64,000 nucleotides of DNA from the NCBI GenBank assembly GCA_934316845.1, contig CAKRDZ010000001.1, forward strand, positions 124,001 through 188,000, read 5' to 3'. This DNA comes from an uncultured Eubacterium sp. Its GTDB lineage: Bacteria; Bacillota; Clostridia; Lachnospirales; Lachnospiraceae. Every line of letters starts with the position of its first letter. Position 1 is the stretch's first letter. Positions 15,806 to 24,061 of the stretch are shown piece after piece. The notes beneath the pieces are model-generated. The model ran no database searches and was not told the DNA's origin. It saw nothing but the letters and a program-made list of their open reading frames with translations. The position numbers and the translations under genes were made by a program.

Positions 15806-16219
15806 TTAATTTTCTAAGCGAGCAATACCTTCTTCTACAGAAACAATTGGCAATTTTGTGTCCTCAAAATCAGGTACATTTGCTGTTATCAGATAATCTA
15901 CGTCATTATGTTTTGCTGTAGTGTATTGAACGCAATCTTCAAAGTCTTTCCATTTTCTCGAAAATGCGCTTTGAATATCCTTATCAGTTACAGATAGAAC
16001 ATTTACTAATTTGAAAATATTTTCCATAATATCATATGTGTTACCAATATCATGTGTTGATTTTCTTATAATATAGAACAAATCTGTAACCGCAGATGCA
16101 GTTATAACAGCAGCAATGTCTTTTTTACGAGCTAGAGAAAAAAGTTTCTTTGCTTTTTCACAATTTGCACGCTTAAAAACAATATCCAGCAAAATATTAG
16201 TGTCAATTAACAAGGTCAT
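15806..16219 (-). CDS. PIN-domain toxin (VapC-like ribonuclease)
   Basis: The 137-residue protein has the PIN fold signature LIDTNILLD with catalytic Asp at the N-terminus, a central TASAVTDLFYI and the closing acidic cluster DFEDCVQYTTAKHNDVDYLITAN. PIN toxins are metal-dependent RNases that cleave tRNA or rRNA. It overlaps its putative antitoxin gene by 17 nt and follows it on the minus strand, the usual antitoxin-toxin order. All catalytic acids appear present, so it may be active. Part of its coding sequence is duplicated 810 nt away (see the direct repeat). Confidence 0.87.
   Translation of the reverse strand: MTLLIDTNILLDIVFKRANCEKAKKLFSLARKKDIAAVITASAVTDLFYIIRKSTHDIGNTYDIMENIFKLVNVLSVTDKDIQSAFSRKWKDFEDCVQYTTAKHNDVDYLITANVPDFEDTKLPIVSVEEGIARLEN
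15839..15881. repeat. 43-bp direct repeat, copy A (inside the PIN gene)
   Basis: This 43-bp stretch near the 3' end of the PIN gene is identical to 16650-16692. The sequence just outside (15786-15808, GGTCATGGTTTAA...ATGCTATT) is also echoed at 16623-16648, but 31 nt that lie between the two blocks here are missing in copy B. Confidence 0.95.
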
Positions 16220-16436
16220 ATTTTTCTCTTATCCTTTCGTCATGATATTGTTCCGCTGTTTTCCCTGTATCTGGCAAAACACCAACAATTTTGTCGAAAA
16301 TATCTTCAATTGGTTCTTCCGTCTTTTTTCTTTCTTTACGTTGAGAACTTACAAATCTTACGTAACTATATATGATTTCGATTTCATTTTCGGGTAAATC
16401 ATTCAAAAGATTGATTGTTTTTTCCAATGTTGACAT
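16203..16436 (-). CDS. Putative antitoxin of the PIN toxin
   Basis: This is a 77-residue protein, MSTLEKTINLLNDLPENEIE..., with a helical N-terminal half and a charged C-terminal half (RKERKKTEEPIEDIFDKIVG) that would wrap around the toxin. It was not matched to a named DNA-binding family with certainty. Position directly before, and overlapping, the PIN gene identifies it as the antitoxin. ATG 16436 follows AAAGGAG, so it was preferred over an upstream in-frame start at 16538 that lacks a ribosome binding site. Confidence 0.8.
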   Translation of the reverse strand: MSTLEKTINLLNDLPENEIEIIYSYVRFVSSQRKERKKTEEPIEDIFDKIVGVLPDTGKTAEQYHDERIREKYDLVN

Positions 16437-16604
16437 TTTCCTCACTCCTTTCAAATTTTGCATATGCTTCAGTAGTATTTTATGCGTTTTCAACCTTATA
16501 ATCATCGTTTTCATTTGATGATTTAATTGTAGCGGCAATGATAATACTTGTCAATCAATAATTTACCCAACATTAGCTTTTTCCTTTGTATCGTAGTAAA
16601 ATAA

Positions 16605-16624
16605 ACCACCGGCTTATCCGGTGG
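16605..16624 (-). terminator. Terminator downstream of the broken phosphoribosyltransferase gene
   Basis: CCACCGG (16606-16612) and CCGGTGG (16618-16624) form a stem with a 5-nt loop. On the minus strand it is followed by TTTATTTTAC. Confidence 0.75.
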
Positions 16625-16649
16625 TCATGGTTTAAGCAAAATGCTATTT

Positions 16650-16692
16650 AGAAACAATTGGCAATTTTGTGTCCTCAAAATCAGGTACATTT
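16650..16692. repeat. 43-bp direct repeat, copy B (PIN gene remnant)
   Basis: Identical to 15839-15881 inside the PIN gene but detached from any reading frame, and placed 9 nt after the stop of the broken phosphoribosyltransferase gene. The toxin-antitoxin module therefore lies between two direct repeats of its own end. Confidence 0.95.
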
Positions 16693-16701
16693 TCGACTTA
16701 T

Positions 16702-17457
16702 TCAAACAATTCCCTTTTTTAAAGCTTTTTGGATATCCTGATCTGAAATTACGGAATACACTTTCGCACCGTATTTTTCTTCAAACAGATGTCTTCCGAT
16801 TCCACCGGGCATATCGTCGCGGGCGAATATGGTTACCAACGCCACAACATGGATATCAGCACATTTCTTTGTTTCCTCAATCCACGTGTCTACGCTTTGC
16901 CCCGTAGACACACCATCGTCTACGATGACTACACGTTCCCCTGCCTGCAATGTGTGACCGCATATCATTCGCCCTCTGCTATCAGGCTTCTGCCTCGCAT
17001 GACAATAATTTACCGTTCTTCAATATTTGTTATACAAAACACTTGCGGCTATTGCCGAAAAAGAAATCCCATGATAAGCCATTCCGGTTAATACGTCAAA
17101 TTCAAGATAATTCTCGCATATGCAGTCTGCCAATACTTCTCCGATTTTGCTTATCTGTGCATTGGTGGAGAAATTTTCCGTATTGATAAAATAGCTGCCA
17201 TCTTTTTGAAATGTTAAAATTTGGTTATTTGCCATAAATCGCACAAATTTTTCTTTGTTTGTCAAGGCAGCCAGTTTGTAACCAAACAATTCATCTATTG
17301 TTACACCAAAATATTGTGCTAACAATGGAATCAGAGAAATATCCGGTTGTGCTGCTCCGTTTTCATACTTTGAAACTGCCTGGTATGAAACACCCAATTT
17401 CCGCGCCACTTCTTCCTGCGTTACGCCTTTTGCTTTTCGCAGTGTTTTGACCTGAAT
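16702..17457 (-). pseudogene. XRE-type HTH fused to orotate phosphoribosyltransferase-like domain, interrupted by TGA
   Basis: One frame encodes an HTH (LRKAKGVTQEEVARKLGVSY then QAVSKYENGAAQPD) followed by a PyrE-like domain: FVRFMANNQIL, YFINTENF, AQISKIGEVLADCI, FDVLTGMAYHGI. A TGA at 17020-17022 stops it, and the very same frame continues for about 106 codons with YCHARQKPDSRGR, the PRPP-binding loop VVIVDDGVSTGQS and a normal C-terminus. In PyrE-like proteins a Gly is expected at the stop position, so a single GGA to TGA change explains it. No ATG is found at the N-terminus; the GTG at 17409 would cut the HTH. HTH-phosphoribosyltransferase fusions probably sense nucleotides or PRPP. A nonsense mutation is the simplest explanation. 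Confidence 0.82.
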
Positions 17458-17473
17458 TTTGTTTTTTTTCCCT

Positions 17474-17687
17474 AGACCATAAAGAATTTGAGGAGATTGT
17501 GGTCTGGGATGGATTTTTTATGAGCAAGTCAAATATGTGAAAGAGTTTTATGGTCTGGAGAAAAATTTTTCCTATAAAATCATAAAGGGAAGCTTGTTTT
17601 TGTGCTCCTGATAGACAAAGTACGATCTGGGTCAAAAGGGGCGTAATATTTGTATGGTCTGATGCGGAAATTCCGATTATTAGACCA
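17474..17687. repeat. Cluster of TGGTCT / AGACCA boxes
   Basis: Within 214 nt there are five copies of TGGTCT or its complement: 17474-17479 (AGACCA), 17500-17505, 17551-17556, 17655-17660 and 17682-17687 (AGACCA). The outer pairs are in inverted orientation, and the last pair encloses the palindrome CGGAAATTCCG. A further copy lies at 19190-19195. No gene is present in 17475-17811. The boxes could be operator sites or remnants of a repeat. Confidence 0.6.
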
Positions 17688-17725
17688 CAAAAAGAAATTG
17701 ATAGAACCACAAAAGAAAATTTTTC

Positions 17726-17754
17726 TTGCTTTTTTCCCTATATGTTTGTATAAT
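17726..17754 (+). promoter_or_regulatory. Promoter of the methyltransferase gene
   Basis: TTGCTT (17726-17731), a 17-nt spacer and a perfect TATAAT (17749-17754) lie 57 nt before the start codon. Confidence 0.75.
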
Positions 17755-17811
17755 TAGAAATTGCCACTATCAATTTACAGGAATTGGAAATAAGATACGC
17801 GGAGGTGCAAA

Positions 17812-18549
17812 ATGGCAAAACAAAACATATATGACAATGAGATATTTTTCGACGGATATAAGAAGATCCGGGATAACGAGGTAAATGCCAATAATTTGTT
17901 TGAAATCCCTGCTTTGTTTTCCATGATGCCGGATCTGACGGGGAAAAGGGTGCTCGATCTGGGGTGCGGTTTTGGCGAACATTGTATGCGGTGTGTTCGG
18001 CAGGGAGCGGAAAAAGTAGTGGGAATTGACATATCCGAAAAGATGTTAGAGGTTGCAAGGAAGGAAAACAGCGATGCGCGCATAACATATCGAAATATTC
18101 CGATGGAAGAAATTGCAGGTTTAAATGAGACATTTGATATTGTAGTAAGTTCTCTGGCATTTCATTATGTGGAGGACTTTTCGGGGGTGGTTAAAAATAT
18201 ATATGATATGCTTGAACCGGGTGGCAATTTTATTTTTTCACAGGAAAATCCGCTGTGCACATGTCATACCGGAGACAATCGGTGGACAAGAGATGAAAAT
18301 GGACAAAAACTGTATTTGAATCTTGCCAATTACGGTGTGGAAGGCGAGAGAGAATCGGAATGGTTTGTGGATCATGTAAAAAAATATCATCGAACATTTT
18401 CAACAATTATCAATACTTTGATTGAAGCGGGATTTACGATTGAAAAAATGATCGAGCCATTGCCGACGGACGAGCTGCTTGAAAAGTACCCGGCTTACAA
18501 GGACTTGTTTCATAAGCCGGATTTCCTGCTGGTGCGCGTAAAAAAATAA
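17812..18549 (+). CDS. Class I SAM-dependent methyltransferase
   Basis: The 245-residue protein has the SAM-binding motif I VLDLGCGFGEHC (about residue 46), the acidic end of strand 2 VVGIDIS, and FDIVVSSLAFHYV (motif IV). It resembles small-molecule methyltransferases of the Methyltransf_11 group. The substrate cannot be told. It has an own promoter and the ribosome binding site GGAGGTG, and is followed after 67 nt by a DUF1349 gene in the same direction, possibly cotranscribed. Confidence 0.87.
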   Translation: MAKQNIYDNEIFFDGYKKIRDNEVNANNLFEIPALFSMMPDLTGKRVLDLGCGFGEHCMRCVRQGAEKVVGIDISEKMLEVARKENSDARITYRNIPMEEIAGLNETFDIVVSSLAFHYVEDFSGVVKNIYDMLEPGGNFIFSQENPLCTCHTGDNRWTRDENGQKLYLNLANYGVEGERESEWFVDHVKKYHRTFSTIINTLIEAGFTIEKMIEPLPTDELLEKYPAYKDLFHKPDFLLVRVKK

Positions 18550-18616
18550 ACCGCAGGGGAATGCGGATGATAGGGGCGGCACTTGAAGTTTTCTAAAAAA
18601 AGGAAGGAGAGCAGAT

Positions 18617-19183
18617 ATGAATTTTCAAACAATGAATGAGGCTGAGGTGACAATAGGGGAAAAACAGATTACGATGCACGCGAAGGGTGGTACAAATCTG
18701 TTTAATGGTGTAAGTGGTACGTGGAAAGAGACGGCATTTCCGTATTGTTACGTAAAGGTGCAGGGTGACTTTATGGTTCAGTGTAAAGTTAAGGTGGATT
18801 TTAAAGCGGTGTATGATTTGGGCGCTTTGGTCATTTATGAAGAGGAAGACAAGTGGATAAAGTTTGCTTTTGAAAATGCAGATACCGGAGAACCGGCGAT
18901 TGTATCTGTGGTAACGCGCGGCACGTCCGACGACTGCAACGGGGAGCCGATCGCCGAGGGGGAAGTGTGGTTGAAAATATGCCGCCAGGAGAATATGTTT
19001 GCAATGCATTATTCAAAAGATGGGAAAAAATGGAAACTCGCCAGAATCTGCCGATTGGAACTGCAAAATGAAGTTATGGCGGGGGTATCGGTTCAATGCC
19101 CGACGGGAAATGGGTGTACGGCGTATTTTGAACATTTTGAATTGGGAAAAAATCCATATAAAGATATCCGGAATTTGAAATGA
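18617..19183 (+). CDS. DUF1349 (concanavalin-like) family protein
   Basis: The 188-residue protein has the DUF1349 pattern: TNLFNGVSGTWKETAFPYCY near the start, a Trp-rich sandwich (EEEDKWIKFAFEN), the SVVTRGTSDDCNG turn and the C-terminal GVSVQCPTGNG. The fold is a jelly-roll related to concanavalin-like glucanases and often binds sugars. There is no signal peptide, so it is predicted to be cytoplasmic. GGAGAG lies upstream of the start. Its role is unknown. Confidence 0.82.
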   Translation: MNFQTMNEAEVTIGEKQITMHAKGGTNLFNGVSGTWKETAFPYCYVKVQGDFMVQCKVKVDFKAVYDLGALVIYEEEDKWIKFAFENADTGEPAIVSVVTRGTSDDCNGEPIAEGEVWLKICRQENMFAMHYSKDGKKWKLARICRLELQNEVMAGVSVQCPTGNGCTAYFEHFELGKNPYKDIRNLK

Positions 19184-19440
19184 TTTTGGTGGTCTGAGAA
19201 GTTTAGATAATCATACTCAATGTGAAAAAGACATTGTTGTACTTTTCAAAGAACATAATATATAATAAAAATGTGATCAACACACACATAAATACCAATA
19301 ATAATGTGATGATGTATTAAATATTCCGCTATTTATGGCGGACGAGGCAGACAGACTTATCGGTCTGGCACTCGAACAACAGAGAAAAAAGTAAGAGCAG
19401 TGCAGCAAATTTTATTGCTCATCATACAAGGAGGTTCTTC
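19184..19440. other. Structured intergenic leader before the beta-helix gene
   Basis: The left half is AT-rich. From 19324 there are consecutive stems: TCCGC/GCGGA (19324-19341), then a nested stem in which CGAG and CTCG enclose CAGAC/GTCTG (about 19343-19374), then GAGCA/TGCTC near 19396-19422. The first two stems overlap the small reading frame at 19335-19394. No known riboswitch class was recognised. Confidence 0.5.
19335..19394 (+). CDS. Possible 19-residue small ORF or gene remnant
   Basis: ATG at 19335 opens MADEADRLIGLALEQQRKK and stops at 19394. The frame stays open upstream to about 19305 (CDDVLNIPLF), so it may be the tail of a decayed gene. No good ribosome binding site precedes the ATG. 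Its composition looks protein-like, but coding status is uncertain. Confidence 0.3.
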   Translation: MADEADRLIGLALEQQRKK

Positions 19441-20601
19441 GTGATAAATAGAAAATTAACAGCAATCGTATTTGCAGTGTGCGCGTGTTTGTGCCTGTTA
19501 TCACAAAAAGATGCGGCAGCAGCAAAAAAGAATTATACGGTTTCGCCGGATGCGAAGGTATTGGGGCGGTACGCGAAAAGCCAGGACTTAAATAAGCAGA
19601 CAAAACATTATTTTATGCTGCGTTATTATATGGATAAACTGGAAAAAAATGGGGGAGGAACGCTGACGCTGAAAAAGGGAACCTACTCCATAACGAACAT
19701 TTTATATGTGCCGTCCAATGTGACGATCCGCTTGAAAGACGGAGTCCGGATCGTGAAGACGACAAATGTGGGAAAGGCGAGGTTTCAACCGGCGGAAGGC
19801 ATTTTTCAGGTAGTGCCGTACCGGCTGAGCCAGAAAAAACAAAAGGGAAAGAGGTACAGCGGTTCCCACGATGTTAAATTTATCGGAGAGGGAGATGCGA
19901 CGATCGATCTGAAATACGTGATGAATTCCAAAGCAATTGTTACGGCACATTGTAAAAATGTGGAAATTCAGGGAATCCGGTTTCTACATATGAATACGGG
20001 ACATTTTTTGGAAGTGGATGCTTCTAAAAATCTGACGGTCAGAAACTGCACATTTTCAGGCGTGGCTGCGAAATCGCCGTATACGAAAGAGGCGATTAAT
20101 ATCGATGTGCCGGATCCGAATACAGGCGGGGTGAATTTAAGGTGGAGCAGTCTGGATAAGACGCCCGATGTGGATGTAACGATTGAAAACTGTACCTTTT
20201 CGAACCTTCAGAGGGGGATTGGAAGCCACAAATATTCGCAGAAAAAAGCGGGTGGAAAATGGGCTGTCAATTGTTATCATGAAAATATCTGTATCCGCAA
20301 TAATACGTTTACAAATATGAAAGACACCGGGATATTTATGCTCAACTGGAAAAATGTGACACTTGAGACGAATACATTTGCAAACTGTAATCTGTGTATG
20401 AACTTCCGCGGAACGCAGGCACCGGTCAATCTGATCCAAAATGACTTTGGCACATCGACGGTGGTGCAGACATTTGCGAAAGACAGACTTTATTATATGG
20501 GATATAAATCTCCCGGCAAAGGAAGCTGTTATGCGCCGATCTATAACCAGCTTGGTTTTGAGACGCTGCAGCAATTATTAGATATCAATAATGCGTCGTA
20601 A
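19441..20601 (+). CDS. Secreted right-handed beta-helix (pectate-lyase-like) protein
   Basis: A GTG start follows a strong AAGGAGGT site by 5 nt. The 386-residue product begins with a signal peptide (MINRKLTAIVFAVCACLCLL, cleavage probably after SQKDAAAA). The rest is a parallel beta-helix: GGGTLTLKKGTYSITNILYV opens the coil and repeats such as NLTVRNCTFSG, DVTIENCTFSN, NICIRNNTFTN and NVTLETNTFAN give regular turns. Such proteins are polysaccharide lyases, epimerases or glycoside hydrolases; no catalytic triad could be assigned. It is predicted to act outside the cell on a glycan. Confidence 0.85.
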   Translation: MINRKLTAIVFAVCACLCLLSQKDAAAAKKNYTVSPDAKVLGRYAKSQDLNKQTKHYFMLRYYMDKLEKNGGGTLTLKKGTYSITNILYVPSNVTIRLKDGVRIVKTTNVGKARFQPAEGIFQVVPYRLSQKKQKGKRYSGSHDVKFIGEGDATIDLKYVMNSKAIVTAHCKNVEIQGIRFLHMNTGHFLEVDASKNLTVRNCTFSGVAAKSPYTKEAINIDVPDPNTGGVNLRWSSLDKTPDVDVTIENCTFSNLQRGIGSHKYSQKKAGGKWAVNCYHENICIRNNTFTNMKDTGIFMLNWKNVTLETNTFANCNLCMNFRGTQAPVNLIQNDFGTSTVVQTFAKDRLYYMGYKSPGKGSCYAPIYNQLGFETLQQLLDINNAS

Positions 20602-20626
20602 AAAGGACGCTGTCCGTAGGCTGCGG

Positions 20627-21115
20627 TTATTCTTCAATGACCGATTTGACCAGCTGCCACGCAATGCTGCCCTCGCGCAGAAGCGGTAAAGCATCTTCAA
20701 AACGAATCCATTTCGCGGAATCCACTTCACCGGATAGTGTAAAATCTTTCTTTTTGACGACTGCTTTGTAGCCGAGCATGAGCATTTCTTTCTTTTCATA
20801 GGGAAAACTGCGGATAAAAGTAAGGGCTTCGACATCTTGTCCAAGCTCTTCTTTTATCTCGCGGACAACGGTTTCTTCGGCAGATTCTCCGAGTTTCATA
20901 ATGCCGGCGACACAGACGTATTTGGTTGTGGAAACGTAGTTTTGGCGCAAAAGTGCGATTTCCCGCTGCTCGTTTACGACAGCGGCGATGATGCTGGTCG
21001 TAAACATGTCCCATAATGGGATTTCACAGGATTCGCAGTAGGGGATGAAACCCTCGTCGCCAATTTCTTTCCGGATAAGTTTTGAGCCACAGTGCGGGCA
21101 GTAAGTAAAATGCAT
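20627..21115 (-). CDS. Nudix hydrolase with N-terminal zinc ribbon (NudC-like)
   Basis: The 162-residue protein has a zinc ribbon (CPHC at residues 6-9, CESC at 27-30) and a complete Nudix box, GIMKLGESAEETVVREIKEE followed by LG. This architecture is seen in NADH pyrophosphatase-like enzymes, but it is shorter than NudC (about 260 residues), so the substrate may be another nucleoside diphosphate derivative. It lies 15 nt downstream of a GGDEF gene on the same strand and may be cotranscribed with the c-di-GMP genes. Confidence 0.88.
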   Translation of the reverse strand: MHFTYCPHCGSKLIRKEIGDEGFIPYCESCEIPLWDMFTTSIIAAVVNEQREIALLRQNYVSTTKYVCVAGIMKLGESAEETVVREIKEELGQDVEALTFIRSFPYEKKEMLMLGYKAVVKKKDFTLSGEVDSAKWIRFEDALPLLREGSIAWQLVKSVIEE

Positions 21116-21130
21116 CGTATTCTCCTTGTT

Positions 21131-22099
21131 TTATTGTAATGTATCGTAGTAACGTTTTTTGTCCTCGTACATTTTGGTGTCAGCGTATTTGAGCAGTGTT
21201 TCAAAAGAGGCATCGTGGTGTTCGCAAAATTCCACACCGAAAGAAAGGCTGACAGAACCGTTGACCGTGAGGTCACGAAGGTGTGTACAGCGGTGGGACA
21301 TATCCTCCTTGGAAATTTTTGTCAAAACCACAGCGAACTCATCCCCGCCGATGCGGTAGACATTTTCGCTGCCAAAACATTCGCAAAGAATCTGAGCGGC
21401 GTCGCATATGTACTGATCTCCTGCGAGATGGCCTTTGGTGTCGTTCATTCGTTTCAACCCATTGAGGTCGCACATGACGATGCCGATGGACTGCGAAGCG
21501 TCAAAGTGATTGTCGTACGCCCAGGACAGGGCGGTGCGGTTTTTGCAGCCGGTAAGCGGGTCGTGAATAGCACTTTTTTCCAATTCCTTGGAATAATTGC
21601 GCAGGCGGATCATCATGGAAATGACAAACTCCATCATATTGATCAAGATGGAAATATTATCCATATATTCGGCAGGGGGATTGTCCACGCCGTAAAAACC
21701 GATATATTTCCCATTGATCTCGATCGGCCCGGTAACGAGTGTCTGAATTCCCTGCGGTTTTAATATATGATACATGGACTCGCTGATGCTGCGATACTGT
21801 TCCATGTCATAGATGATAATATTGTGTGACTTTTCATATTCTGTGAACCATGCTTCCAGCATGCCGTCATAGGGAATGTTCTGTAGATTTTCAATTTCCG
21901 CGGAAACGCCTTCACGGCAGTACTCATAAGTGTTTGAATATGTGCCGTCTAAATTGTCTTCGAAGATATAGGCACGATCCGAACGCAGGTTTTGGCAGAT
22001 ATATTGTAAAATTTGATTGATGATGCGGCTTGGAGACTCTGCGGAAGAGGCGAAGCGTATCATCTCGGTAATAAATTCTTCGTGATTGATTTTCTCCAT
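21131..22099 (-). CDS. GAF-GGDEF diguanylate cyclase
   Basis: The 322-residue protein has an N-terminal GAF-like sensor (about residues 1-165) and a C-terminal GGDEF domain. The catalytic loop is intact (YRIGGDEFAVVL, about residue 248) with the preceding DPLTGCKNRTAL and DLNGLKRMNDTKGHLAGD. No RxxD inhibitory site precedes the loop, so product inhibition of the usual kind is not expected. It should make c-di-GMP from two GTP. It sits just downstream of an HD-GYP gene (83 nt), so synthesis and turnover are linked. Confidence 0.92.
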   Translation of the reverse strand: MEKINHEEFITEMIRFASSAESPSRIINQILQYICQNLRSDRAYIFEDNLDGTYSNTYEYCREGVSAEIENLQNIPYDGMLEAWFTEYEKSHNIIIYDMEQYRSISESMYHILKPQGIQTLVTGPIEINGKYIGFYGVDNPPAEYMDNISILINMMEFVISMMIRLRNYSKELEKSAIHDPLTGCKNRTALSWAYDNHFDASQSIGIVMCDLNGLKRMNDTKGHLAGDQYICDAAQILCECFGSENVYRIGGDEFAVVLTKISKEDMSHRCTHLRDLTVNGSVSLSFGVEFCEHHDASFETLLKYADTKMYEDKKRYYDTLQ

Positions 22100-22182
22100 A
22101 GTTCACCACTATTCCTTTGCTGTTGTATATTACATATAATTATATTTCATTATACCATACTTAATGTGGTATAACAAATGAT

Positions 22183-23862
22183 TTATTTGTGAACTTCAAA
22201 CACATTTTCAATCTCTTCAATGTGTTCAAGAAAAATATCCGTGATATCCGGATCAAAATGACTACCGCGGCTTTCTTTGAGTATTGCAATGGACTTTTCC
22301 TGCGAAAAGCCTTCCTTGTAATGGCGGCTCGAACGAAGGGCATCGTACACATCGGCAACAGCCATGATCCGGGCAGAAAGAGGGATGGAATCCCCGGACA
22401 GACCTTCCGGATACCCGCTTCCGTCATATTTTTCATGATGATACAGTGCCATGTCATGGGCAATCTGAAAATATTCATCGCTCTCGACACCCTTTAGTGT
22501 TTCATCTAATATGCGGGCGCCCTCTGCCGGATGCGTTTTCATAATTGCAAATTCTTCGTCCGTAAGTTTTCCCTTTTTCTGTAAAATGGAATCCGGGATC
22601 GAGATCTTTCCGATGTCATGCAGATGGGCGGCGTCGGTTACCATTTCTGCGTATTCGTTTGTCATCTGCGAAGCAAAGCGCGCATCTTGCCGCATCGCCT
22701 GGGTGAGGACTTTGACGAAGTTGCCGGTATTTTTGATATGCAAACCGGTGATGCCGTCGCGTGCTTCGATGATGGTAGCAAAACTTCCGATCAAACTTCG
22801 CTGCATGGCAATGACTTTCTTTGTTTTTCTTGCAACGTCTGTCTGGAGACGCTCCGTATAATAATACCGGTCCGTGATTTCTGTTAAAATGATCATGGAA
22901 CCGTGTTTTATGTCATCGTGGTAAATTTCCCGCAGAGAGCCTTCGTACACGCATTTTTCGTAAACTTCGTGATGAGTGCTGGTGTCACGGGTTGTGACAA
23001 AGATGAGTTCGCCGGCTTTGATCTGCTCCCGGATAAAGCTGAGAGGATCCGGGTGCGTCTTGGCGGCAAACATCAAAAGGTGTTGTGCGCGGTCGTTCGT
23101 ATAGGTAATCTGGTTGTCGTAATCCAGGACGATCAGTCCGTCTTTCATATGTTCGACGGCTTCTTCTTTTGCCAGTTTTATCGAATCAAAAAGTTTGTAT
23201 CGCTTGATCAGCTGTTCCAAAAGGATCGTACAGATAATATAAGCAGGCACCGTCGAATCGTAGCCGCCGGTAAGGTTGAAAAGGAATGCCAGAAGCCCCA
23301 GGATACAGGATACCAGCATGAGGATCAAAAGCAACACCTGTCTGTGGATAAGACGGGAGTTGTGCAGCGCGGAAAAGCGTATACACGCAAAAAGCATGTG
23401 GATAAAATAAAAGGCAAAAAAGGCAGTATACAAGTTATAGATTAGTCCGTGCGACAGAACCAGGTGCGGAAACAAGCCGGAATTTGTATAAGAAATATGA
23501 CTGTAAAATAACGTATTATAATCGCATGTCATAACCAAAACGGAGATAAAAGAAGCGAGGAAAAATAGAATCCGCTTTGCCCATCTGGGAACCGAAAAAC
23601 CGCAGTATTCCATGACAAAAATATACATCAGATAGAGGATGTACGGTTTTGCCAGATAGCTCATGCGAACCCCCATGAGAGCAGTTTCTTTGGTCGATGC
23701 GGCAATTTCTAATGTATAGCCGAAATTGTTTATCAGGATAGACCCTACAAGAAGCAGTAAAAGCGTTTGAAATTTGGATGGGTGCTGTCTGCTGATGTGA
23801 ATCAATTCGTAAAACATAAACACAATTCCCAGACATTGTAAAATAAGTAATGTGTAATACAT
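22183..23862 (-). CDS. 7TM sensor - PAS - HD-GYP c-di-GMP phosphodiesterase
   Basis: This 559-residue protein has about seven membrane segments (residues 1-215) like the N-terminal region of membrane histidine kinases, a PAS-like segment (EHMKDGLIVLDYDNQITYTN, about 225-330) and a C-terminal HD-GYP domain. The HD-GYP motifs are complete: HLHDIGKISIPD (about 410) and HHEKYDGSGYPEGL (about 470), then ARIMAVADVYDAL. It should degrade c-di-GMP in response to a membrane or ligand signal. ATG 23862 follows GGAGGAAT directly; a longer in-frame start at 23925 has no such site. Confidence 0.92.
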   Translation of the reverse strand: MYYTLLILQCLGIVFMFYELIHISRQHPSKFQTLLLLLVGSILINNFGYTLEIAASTKETALMGVRMSYLAKPYILYLMYIFVMEYCGFSVPRWAKRILFFLASFISVLVMTCDYNTLFYSHISYTNSGLFPHLVLSHGLIYNLYTAFFAFYFIHMLFACIRFSALHNSRLIHRQVLLLILMLVSCILGLLAFLFNLTGGYDSTVPAYIICTILLEQLIKRYKLFDSIKLAKEEAVEHMKDGLIVLDYDNQITYTNDRAQHLLMFAAKTHPDPLSFIREQIKAGELIFVTTRDTSTHHEVYEKCVYEGSLREIYHDDIKHGSMIILTEITDRYYYTERLQTDVARKTKKVIAMQRSLIGSFATIIEARDGITGLHIKNTGNFVKVLTQAMRQDARFASQMTNEYAEMVTDAAHLHDIGKISIPDSILQKKGKLTDEEFAIMKTHPAEGARILDETLKGVESDEYFQIAHDMALYHHEKYDGSGYPEGLSGDSIPLSARIMAVADVYDALRSSRHYKEGFSQEKSIAILKESRGSHFDPDITDIFLEHIEEIENVFEVHK

Positions 23863-23990
23863 AATTCCTCCACGGTGGTGATAATCCTTTTTTATTATTA
23901 TATCATAAAATGAAGTGCAAGACAATTTACAAATCAGGATAAATATAGTACAATATTGTCGAATAAATACGAAAAAGGAGGAGAGATACT

Positions 23991-24059
23991 ATGTTTTGCG
24001 AGAAATGCGGAACGCAGTATCCAGATGAAGATAGATTAAAACCTTATCTTTTAAACTAA
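23991..24059 (+). CDS. 22-residue zinc-ribbon mini-protein (truncated gene or true small protein)
   Basis: After a strong AAGGAGGAG site, ATG 23991 opens MFCEKCGTQYPDEDRLKPYL plus two residues, then TAA. The start is that of zinc-ribbon proteins (CEKCG), which normally have a second CxxC and further domains; here the frame ends after one knuckle. A plausible promoter (TTTACA...TACAAT, about 23926-23954) lies upstream and a perfect terminator follows at once. It is either the remnant of a longer gene after an internal deletion or a real small protein. Confidence 0.55.
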   Translation: MFCEKCGTQYPDEDRLKPYLLN

Positions 24060-24061
24060 TG

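Noticed and set aside
17363..17710. 115-residue minus-strand frame upstream of the broken regulator
   Set aside because: It runs in another frame than the HTH domain, lacks a ribosome binding site and crosses the TGGTCT box region.
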